NCBI GenBank assembly: GCA_002308775.1
Contig: DBVT01000112.1
Location: 1 to 5,238 of the forward strand
DNA length: 5,238 nucleotides
Origin: Mageeibacillus sp. UBA1257
GTDB taxonomy: Bacteria; Bacillota; Clostridia; UBA1212; UBA1257
Direction: 5' to 3'
The stretch's first letter is position 1. The number at the start of each line of letters is the position of its first letter. The notes beneath the pieces were generated by a model. That model searched no databases. It was not told the DNA's origin and saw only the letters and a list, made by a program, of their open reading frames with translations. Below are positions 1 through 5,238 of this stretch, in pieces. The translations under genes were made by a program, and so were the position numbers.

Positions 1-2468
1 TCTTTGAAAGATACGGTTTTCGTCTCGCCCGGGAGCATCATGAAGCAGTTGTCGTCAAACACGTAATCTCCGTCCAGAAATACGCTCTGCACAAATCCGT
101 CAGCTTTTACGGTTAACGTTTTCTTCGTCTTGTCAACTATATATGCACAACAGTTTTTGCGCATTTCAAGCGCTCCGTCTTTGTAGAACGTTCTGTACCT
201 CAGCCCGTCGTCATCCAAAACATCGAGGACATAGATCTCGCTGTCGGAAAGGGGCTCGTCGAATTCGTAGATCTTTCCCGCGAGATCGCTTCCGATCGAA
301 GCAGAAAGCTCGCGCGTTGAGAGCGTTTTACCTGTAAGATAGTCGATCTTGTACAGTTTGAGCTCGTAATCCTCTTTTCTGCCGGACGTGCTGCTGAGAT
401 AGATCTGATATTTCCCGTCCTCTTTATCGATCGATGCTACGATATTTCCCGCGCATCTCTTGAACGCGTAAAATGAGTCCTTCGTCCTGCAATAATAGTC
501 TACAAAAGCCCAGCCTGCAGCTGCCGGCCAGCAGTCGTTCAGCATCCAGTAAATGATGCCGGATGAGAAGAACATATGCCTTCTGACCATCTCCATGCCT
601 ATTCTGACCCATTCGCACTGCAAATAGCGCAGCTTGTACAGCCTGTCTTCGCCGTTTTCAAACTTTCCGAGCACCTTCTGAGAATATGACCTCAGATAAG
701 TGTACAGCTGCTCCGGAAGGCCCGGATTTGTCTGCATATGGAACACCCACATCGATTCATCTTCACCCGTAATGTCGCGGTCTGTCATGAACTCTTTTAA
801 AGTCGTCGTGTTCACCGCACCGAAAGAAGGCTCTTCGGCGATGAATCTCGCGATGTAATCCTTGTAAAAATCCTTGTATTTTTTACCGTCACCGTCGAGC
901 ATAAACGGGAGCATATAGCCCAGGAACTGCGTGTTGTGCGTCGTTCCTACTGTTTTTGACGCGTACATCCTGCCTCCGTAAGGGCTCGAAGGGAGAAAAT
1001 GTCTCATATAGTCCAGCCTGCGAAGAACGGGACCTATCGCCTTCAAAGCAGCCTCTCTTCCGTTGAATTTCGGGAGATCCTCATAGCCGTTCACGGCGTT
1101 TTCGTTGTCTCCGGACCACCATACGAGGCACGGGTGGTTTCTAAGCCTGATCGCAGCGCATTCGGCCTCTTCGGAGAGACTTTTTAAGAACTGTTCCTTC
1201 TCCTCCGGATACTGTCCGCATGCCATCAAAAAGTCCTGTGTTACCAGTATTCCGAGCCTGTCGCACTCGGAGTAAAAATGATCCTTTTCAAATACTCCGC
1301 CGCCCCAGACTCTGATCATATTGAATCCGCCTTCCCTCGCAAGGGAAAGTATCCTCGTGATCTTTCTGTCACTCTCGTCGCTGATGAACGGATCGCAGGG
1401 GACCCAGTTTCCTCCGCGGCACAATATCGGTCTTTCGTTTATATAAAGCGTAAAAGATGAAAATACTTCGTTCTGATCGTAATCCTTTCCGCTCGCCGTA
1501 TCCTTGAGTTTCAGGCAGAAATCGTATGATTTTGTGCCCGGAACATCCTTTTTCTGGACTATTTTAACAGTTCTGACGCCGAATTTTTCTTCGTGCACTT
1601 CCGGCTCCTGCCCTTCTGACTCAACAGTTATGCGAAGCTTGTAAAGGGGCTGTCTGCCGTATCCGAGGGGATACCAGAGTTTCGGATCGTCCAGGTTGAT
1701 ATATTCGAGGTAATACTCCTCGCTTACGAATCTTCTTTTCTCGTATACGATCCTTCCTTCCGGAGAGACTACGGTCGTCGTTACATAGCCCGTTTTTTCA
1801 AAGTTCCTGATCTTTACGAGGGCGTTTACCTGTGCCGTTTCGCTGTCCGCCGAAAGAGTGTAGATATACGCGTTATCTACCGCCATTTTGTTGTCGAATA
1901 TCAGATAACACGGCCTCTCGATCCCGCAAGTCACGAATCTGTACACCCAGTCCCAGCCGTATGTGCACTGTTCTCTTCTGGAATAAAGCCTTTCCGCAGT
2001 GAAAGCGGCAGGTCTTTTCGGGAGATCCTCTGTTTGTTTTACAGGCGACAGAAACTCGATCGACAGGATATTTTCACCCGTTTTAACTACCCCGTCAACG
2101 TTGAATTTCTGAATGATATGCATATCGTCCGTTCTGCCGAGGAATATTCCGTTCAATGTGATATTCGCATATGTGTCCAGACATTCGAATACCAGAGTCG
2201 CATTCTTTTCAAGGGCAGCTCCGTCATCCGCGGGTATTTCGAATTTCTTTGTGTATGTGAAATTCTCCCTCTCTATCCACTGTATCCTTTTCGCGTTGTC
2301 ACGGTAAAATATCCCGTCCTCTTTCCCGTATTTCGCAGGTGTTTTTTCTCCGTAAACTTTTCCCGCGTTGATCAGGTCCGTCGTCACGCATCCGGGCACA
2401 AGTCCCTCAAAATTTCCCGTTTTTTTGTTAAAAACATCCCATTTCCCGCAAAGATCGATCTTTTTCAT
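1..2468 (-). CDS. Glycoside hydrolase family 2, beta-mannosidase-like (3' end outside window)
   Basis: Probable exo-acting, retaining glycosidase that removes beta-linked mannose (or a related sugar) from the non-reducing end of imported oligosaccharides. The frame is open for 822 codons from the ATG at 2468 to the left edge with no internal stop. Domains: GH2 sugar-binding jelly roll (about 1-200, with the mannosidase-like WDW at 172-174 whose Asp contacts the -1 sugar), an immunoglobulin-like domain (about 200-305), a TIM barrel (about 305-660), and C-terminal beta-sandwiches. Barrel motifs include GGNWVPCD (W355), RVWGGG (386-391), QDFLMACGQYP, the acid/base motif SGDNE (E456), the probable nucleophile E545 in FIAEEPSFG, and NDCWP (644-648). 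It ends in MLPGETKTVSFK, which usually lies close to the C-terminus of such enzymes, so only a short tail is probably missing. There is no signal peptide, and the 20 cysteines suit a cytoplasmic enzyme. GH2 beta-galactosidase is less likely given WDW, RVWGGG and MACGQYP. Exact substrate uncertain. Confidence 0.9.
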   Translation of the reverse strand, partial: MKKIDLCGKWDVFNKKTGNFEGLVPGCVTTDLINAGKVYGEKTPAKYGKEDGIFYRDNAKRIQWIERENFTYTKKFEIPADDGAALEKNATLVFECLDTYANITLNGIFLGRTDDMHIIQKFNVDGVVKTGENILSIEFLSPVKQTEDLPKRPAAFTAERLYSRREQCTYGWDWVYRFVTCGIERPCYLIFDNKMAVDNAYIYTLSADSETAQVNALVKIRNFEKTGYVTTTVVSPEGRIVYEKRRFVSEEYYLEYINLDDPKLWYPLGYGRQPLYKLRITVESEGQEPEVHEEKFGVRTVKIVQKKDVPGTKSYDFCLKLKDTASGKDYDQNEVFSSFTLYINERPILCRGGNWVPCDPFISDESDRKITRILSLAREGGFNMIRVWGGGVFEKDHFYSECDRLGILVTQDFLMACGQYPEEKEQFLKSLSEEAECAAIRLRNHPCLVWWSGDNENAVNGYEDLPKFNGREAALKAIGPVLRRLDYMRHFLPSSPYGGRMYASKTVGTTHNTQFLGYMLPFMLDGDGKKYKDFYKDYIARFIAEEPSFGAVNTTTLKEFMTDRDITGEDESMWVFHMQTNPGLPEQLYTYLRSYSQKVLGKFENGEDRLYKLRYLQCEWVRIGMEMVRRHMFFSSGIIYWMLNDCWPAAAGWAFVDYYCRTKDSFYAFKRCAGNIVASIDKEDGKYQIYLSSTSGRKEDYELKLYKIDYLTGKTLSTRELSASIGSDLAGKIYEFDEPLSDSEIYVLDVLDDDGLRYRTFYKDGALEMRKNCCAYIVDKTKKTLTVKADGFVQSVFLDGDYVFDDNCFMMLPGETKTVSFK

Positions 2469-2479
2469 GATTGACTGCA

Positions 2480-2486
2480 CTCCTTT
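2480..2486 (-). promoter_or_regulatory. Ribosome binding site of the GH2 gene
   Basis: Reads AAAGGAG on the minus strand, 11 bases before the ATG at 2468. It occupies the middle of the 28-bp gap after alaX, so the hydrolase can be translated independently of alaX even though it is probably on the same transcript. A GTG just downstream of the site (2480-2478) is in frame but overlaps the site and is not a plausible start. Confidence 0.75.
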
Positions 2487-2496
2487 CCCTACGGAT

Positions 2497-3663
2497 CTAT
2501 TGTTTTCTTTTATATTCTTTGAAGAACTCTTCTATCTTCTCTTTGTCGCATGACAGAGTGCCCGAGATCATATTTCCTCTTCCTCCGCCTTTGCCTCCCA
2601 GCGCCGTCAAAATGTCGTTTCTGTACGGTGCGAATTCTCCTTCGCGAACGCCCATAACGAAGCTGTATCCCTCTCCCGTTCTCGTATAAGCCGCGCATAT
2701 CCCGTCACACTTTTTCACGCCTTCGTTCACGGCCTCGCGGAGGTCGTCGTTGTCCGAATCTTCTATTTCAAAAGTCAAATTGCCGCCGGTGTGTTCAACA
2801 TCAGATATTTTTTCTTTGATCAGTTCTCTTTTTATCTTTTTGAGCGTGAATTTTTCCTTTTCGTATTTGTCCAGGATGCTCTCGCAGGCGCTTCCGATCT
2901 CTTCCGGCTTGGCGCTCAAGAGGACTGATACTTTTTCGACTTCGTCGTATCTCATATTGTAATCCGCGAGAGCTCTTCTGCCGCAGCAGACATTGAGTCT
3001 CATGCCGGATTTATATTTTACTGCCTTAACGATCTTGATCAGGCCTATCTGGCCGGTGTAAGCCACGTGCGGAGCGCAGCAGGCGCATATATCCGCATCG
3101 CCTATCTTTACAAGGCGCACTTTACCGTTTATTTCCTTTTTCGATCTGTATTCGATCGTTTTGAGTTCCTCATCCGTCGGATAAAGTATATCTACCTTGA
3201 GATCGGCAAAAACAGCCTCATTAGCCTTTCGCTCAGCTGTTCTCAGTTGTTCCCAGGTCATCACGCCGTTGATGTCGAGCGTCATTATATCGTCTGACAA
3301 ATGGAATCCCACATTGTCAAAGCCTGTCATCTTGTGGATCGTGCCGGACAGTATATGCTCACCCGTGTGATTCTGCATCCTGTCGAATCTCTTGGTAAAA
3401 TCCACTTTTCCGTAAACCTTTTCTCCGACCGTAAAAACGGCATCCTTGCCCATATAATGGATCACTTCGCCGCTTTTTAACTGAACATCTTCCACTTTTA
3501 AGCCGTTTATCGTTCCTTCGTCCGCATACTGGCCTCCCTGCTCGGGAAAGAAAGACGTGGCGTCCAAAACGAGAAAAGCCCGGTCGCCCTCCTTTTCAAA
3601 GGAGAGCACCGAAGCTTCAAATTCAGTCTTGTAAGGGTCTTTGTAATATAACAGTTCCGTCAT
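2497..3663 (-). CDS. alaX: Alanyl-tRNA editing protein, AlaX-L type (tRNA-Ala deacylase with DHHA1-like C-terminus)
   Basis: Trans-editing hydrolase predicted to deacylate wrongly charged Ser- or Gly-tRNA(Ala) in the cytoplasm, backing up the editing site of alanyl-tRNA synthetase. The 388 residues begin with the beta-barrel domain of the AlaRS/AlaX family, carrying SFFPEQGGQ (37-45, the FxPEGGGQ motif). The second-additional-domain (SAD) fold follows, with zinc ligands HxxxH at H99 and H103 in QNHTGEHILSG and CxxxH at C195 and H199 in CACCAPHV. A charged helical linker (about 245-285) leads to a DHHA1-like C-terminal domain with the glycine-rich GGKGGGR (356-362), which in AlaRS helps bind the tRNA. 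The length fits AlaX-L rather than the short AlaX-S forms. No aminoacylation domain is present, so it is not an AlaRS fragment. The ATG overlaps the nitroreductase TGA as ATGA, and there is no good Shine-Dalgarno site, so its translation probably depends on coupling. All four zinc ligands are intact. Confidence 0.93.
   Translation of the reverse strand: MTELLYYKDPYKTEFEASVLSFEKEGDRAFLVLDATSFFPEQGGQYADEGTINGLKVEDVQLKSGEVIHYMGKDAVFTVGEKVYGKVDFTKRFDRMQNHTGEHILSGTIHKMTGFDNVGFHLSDDIMTLDINGVMTWEQLRTAERKANEAVFADLKVDILYPTDEELKTIEYRSKKEINGKVRLVKIGDADICACCAPHVAYTGQIGLIKIVKAVKYKSGMRLNVCCGRRALADYNMRYDEVEKVSVLLSAKPEEIGSACESILDKYEKEKFTLKKIKRELIKEKISDVEHTGGNLTFEIEDSDNDDLREAVNEGVKKCDGICAAYTRTGEGYSFVMGVREGEFAPYRNDILTALGGKGGGRGNMISGTLSCDKEKIEEFFKEYKRKQ
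3660..3663 (-). other. ATGA stop/start overlap joining nitroreductase and alaX
   Basis: The TGA of the nitroreductase (3662-3660) and the ATG of alaX (3663-3661) share two bases. The sequence just upstream of this ATG codes for DYVHWIK and has only a weak GGA at short range; a better AAAGGA is about 19 bases away, too far for normal initiation. Termination-reinitiation is therefore the likely way alaX is translated. The overlap is seen directly; the mechanism is inferred. Confidence 0.8.
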
Positions 3664-4181
3664 TTTATCCAGTGCACGTAATCCTTTTTGCGTTCCGCGG
3701 CTTGTCTTTTGCCGCCTGCGTCGTATCCGATGATAAGGTTCCCTATTCCCTCATAGTCGCCTTCGATGCCTGCTTTTTTGAGGATCTTTTTGCCCTCTTC
3801 AGTGTCGAATACTTCTTTTGCCCTGTGGATCCAGCAACTCGATATCCCGAGCGCTTCTGCCTCGTTCATCATATTCCCCATAACGAGAGAGCCGTCGTAA
3901 ACGTGCGTAAACGACGCCCTGTCCGCCAGTACGACTATTACTTCAGGCGCGCCGTAAAACGGATCGCTGTCCGTTCCGAGCACAGCTGCGTTCATTTTGG
4001 ATATTTCGTCCCTGATTTTTCTGTCTTTGACTACCAGTATTACAGGGCTCTGTCTTCCCATTCCCGTCGCGGCATATGTTCCCGCTTCGACTATCTTTTC
4101 AACGATCTCATCGGGGACCTGTCTGTCTTCGTATTTTCTGCAGCTTCTTCTCGTTTTAAGCACATCGAGAGTGTCTCTCAT
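3660..4181 (-). CDS. Nitroreductase family protein (FMN-dependent oxidoreductase, short form)
   Basis: Probable cytoplasmic flavoprotein that uses NAD(P)H to reduce nitro-compounds, quinones or similar acceptors; the physiological substrate cannot be read from the sequence. Counting from the ATG at 4181 the protein has 173 residues. The N-terminal RRSCRKY (11-17) is the FMN-phosphate binding signature of the family. AATGMGRQSP (37-46) matches the next flavin-contacting segment, and FYGAPEVIVVLAD (75-87) is a core strand. The helix with GNMMNEAEALGISSCWIHRAKE (about 102-123, partly at the dimer interface) and GIGNLIIGY (145-153) complete the fold. It is shorter than NfsB-type enzymes (about 217 residues) but typical of the compact clostridial group. 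An in-frame GTG at 4190 would give 176 residues, but that GTG lies inside the Shine-Dalgarno sequence, so I prefer the ATG eight bases downstream of it. The TGA overlaps the alaX start by 4 bp. The family is clear; the substrate is unknown. Confidence 0.9.
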   Translation of the reverse strand: MRDTLDVLKTRRSCRKYEDRQVPDEIVEKIVEAGTYAATGMGRQSPVILVVKDRKIRDEISKMNAAVLGTDSDPFYGAPEVIVVLADRASFTHVYDGSLVMGNMMNEAEALGISSCWIHRAKEVFDTEEGKKILKKAGIEGDYEGIGNLIIGYDAGGKRQAAERKKDYVHWIK

Positions 4182-4186
4182 TTTTT

Positions 4187-5238
4187 TCACTCCTTTTCAG
4201 TGTCCTTTTCCGTCATCTCGACTCTTATATTGAGCTCTTTGAGCTGTTTTTCAGTGACTTCCGTCGGGGCGCCCATCATAAGGTCCTGAGCGTTTTTGTT
4301 CATCGGGAACGTTATTACTTCCCTTATGCTGTCTTCTCCTGCGAGCAGCATGACCATTCTGTCAACGCCGGGAGCTATTCCCGCGTGCGGCGGAGCTCCG
4401 TAGCAGAAGGCGTTATACATTGCGGGGAATTTCGATTTGACGTCTTCTTCTCCGAGTCTGACCATTTCGAATGCTTTTACCATGATCTCGGGATCGTGGT
4501 TTCTCACGGCGCCCGAGCTGAGCTCTATGCCGTTGCAGACGAGATCGTACTGATCAGCCGTTATCGTAAGCGGATCTATTTCTCCTTTTTCAGCTTTAAT
4601 TAAAATATCGAGTCCCCCGGACGGCATGCTGAAAGGATTGTGGCAGAATTCGAGTTCGCCGCTCTCTTCTCCGATCTCGTACATCGGAAAATCGACTATC
4701 CAGCAGAATTCGTATCTTTCTCTGTCCATATGACCTTCGCAGTTTGCTCCGAACGTTTTGATAAGAACGCCTGCTGATTTTACCGCGAGATCTCCCGCCG
4801 CGACAACTACCAGTGTATTCGGAGCGAGAGAAACGATCTGTCCGAGCCTTTCCTTTTTATCCGCGAGGAATTTCGCGATGCCGCCTGCGAGCTCTCCGTT
4901 TTCGTCCGTCTTGAACCAGAAACTCTTTGAACCGGACTGAACGTCTGCGTCAGCGAGGAGTTTTTCGACCTGTTTTCTCGTGAGTGTGCAGTTTGAAATA
5001 TCGATCGCTTTGACCGTTTTACCTCTCAAAGCGTCGAATTCGCAGTCTGTAAAGAGTTCCGAAATATCCTTGCACGTAAGATCTATTCGAAGATCAGGCT
5101 TGTCAGAACCGTAATTATCGAGAGCATCCTTGAAACTTATCCTTCTGAACGGCGCCTCGGATGCGATATCGTACTTTCCGTATTTTGCGAATATAGGCGG
5201 AAGAACGTCCTCCAAAACAGCGAAAACGTCGTCCTGCG
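4187..5238 (-). CDS. aspS: Aspartyl-tRNA synthetase, C-terminal two-thirds (5' end outside window)
   Basis: Class II aminoacyl-tRNA synthetase that charges tRNA-Asp (or, if non-discriminating, also tRNA-Asn) with aspartate in the cytoplasm. The frame is open to the right edge, giving 349 residues before the TGA at 4189-4187. Bacterial AspRS is usually near 590 residues, so about 240 are missing, including the OB-fold anticodon domain and motifs 1 and 2. Visible in order: YGSDKPDLR (about 5113-5087), which binds aspartate; the bacterial GAD insertion domain, ending near a VVVAAGDL stretch; the returning catalytic core with WIVDFPMYE and HNPFSMP (4642-4622); the active-site segment GIELSSGAVR (4531-4502); and motif 3, GVDRMVMLL, whose arginine is at 4360-4358. 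The HNPFSMP and FPMNKNAQDLMMGAP (4309-4265) signatures define a subtype discussed in the findings. The charged tail ends TEKDTEKE. The TTG at 5215 is not a start, because matching AspRS sequence continues upstream of it. First gene of the visible operon. Assignment is very secure. Confidence 0.97.
   Translation of the reverse strand, partial: QDDVFAVLEDVLPPIFAKYGKYDIASEAPFRRISFKDALDNYGSDKPDLRIDLTCKDISELFTDCEFDALRGKTVKAIDISNCTLTRKQVEKLLADADVQSGSKSFWFKTDENGELAGGIAKFLADKKERLGQIVSLAPNTLVVVAAGDLAVKSAGVLIKTFGANCEGHMDRERYEFCWIVDFPMYEIGEESGELEFCHNPFSMPSGGLDILIKAEKGEIDPLTITADQYDLVCNGIELSSGAVRNHDPEIMVKAFEMVRLGEEDVKSKFPAMYNAFCYGAPPHAGIAPGVDRMVMLLAGEDSIREVITFPMNKNAQDLMMGAPTEVTEKQLKELNIRVEMTEKDTEKE
4190..4197 (-). 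promoter_or_regulatory. Ribosome binding site deciding the nitroreductase start
   Basis: On the minus strand this reads AAAAGGAG, ending 8 bases before the ATG at 4181-4179, which is close to ideal spacing. It lies across the last codons of aspS, so termination of aspS delivers ribosomes directly onto it. The alternative GTG at 4190-4188 shares the last G of the site and therefore cannot use it, which is the main reason for choosing the ATG. Confidence 0.75.

Noticed and set aside
1..2468. A frameshifted or decayed hydrolase gene
   Set aside because: Reading every codon from 2468 to the left edge showed no stop, and GH2 motifs appear in order in one frame; the gene is simply cut by the window.
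2034..2474. A 146-codon plus-strand open frame opposite the start of the GH2 gene
   Set aside because: It is fully antisense to the conserved GH2 sugar-binding domain; its translation shows no domain and has an atypical, Phe- and Arg-rich composition.
2469..2496. A possible terminator between alaX and the GH2 gene
   Set aside because: The 28-bp gap has no inverted repeat or T-run and is mostly taken up by the GH2 ribosome binding site.
3672..4289. A 205-codon plus-strand open frame opposite the nitroreductase and the aspS end
   Set aside because: It is antisense to two clearly conserved genes, has no recognisable motif or good ribosome binding site, and follows from the rarity of certain codons on the coding strand.
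5213..5215. TTG as a start codon for the AspRS frame
   Set aside because: The same frame continues upstream to the window edge with sequence that matches AspRS just after motif 2, so this is an internal leucine codon.

Overview
The window is a compact stretch of bacterial chromosome with every gene on the minus strand. In transcription order (right to left) they are aspS (3' two-thirds), a small nitroreductase, an alanyl-tRNA editing protein of the AlaX type, and a family 2 glycoside hydrolase resembling beta-mannosidase, which runs off the left edge. Junctions are very tight: 5 bp between aspS and the best nitroreductase start, a 4-bp ATGA overlap between nitroreductase and alaX, and 28 bp between alaX and the hydrolase. 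I see no terminator or promoter between them, so they read as one operon whose promoter lies upstream of aspS, outside the window.

The likely host is an anaerobic, gut-type member of the Clostridia (Firmicutes/Bacillota). The reasons are the strong AAAGGAG Shine-Dalgarno sites, a roughly balanced base composition, the clostridial look of the AlaX and nitroreductase proteins, and a cytoplasmic hydrolase for plant or glycan mannosides. This is inference; no rRNA or other phylogenetic marker is present apart from AspRS.

Layout: 5238-4187 is aspS, lacking its start (anticodon-binding domain and class II motifs 1 and 2 lie outside). 4181-3660 is the FMN nitroreductase. 3663-2497 is the AlaX-type trans-editing factor with an intact zinc site and a C-terminal DHHA1-like domain. 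2468-1 is the GH2 enzyme, 822 codons with no internal stop and probably only a short C-terminal tail missing. Almost every base is coding; there is no non-coding stretch over 30 bp.

How the genes fit together: aspS and alaX both serve the accuracy and supply of aminoacyl-tRNAs (charging tRNA-Asp, and clearing mischarged tRNA-Ala). The nitroreductase and the mannosidase have no evident functional link to translation, and they look like housekeeping and catabolic genes sharing a transcript. I found no RNA gene, mobile element, CRISPR array or obviously new system. The points worth a second look are the editing factor coupled inside an aspS operon, the unusual sequence around the hydrolase nucleophile, the AspRS subtype, and the nitroreductase start site.
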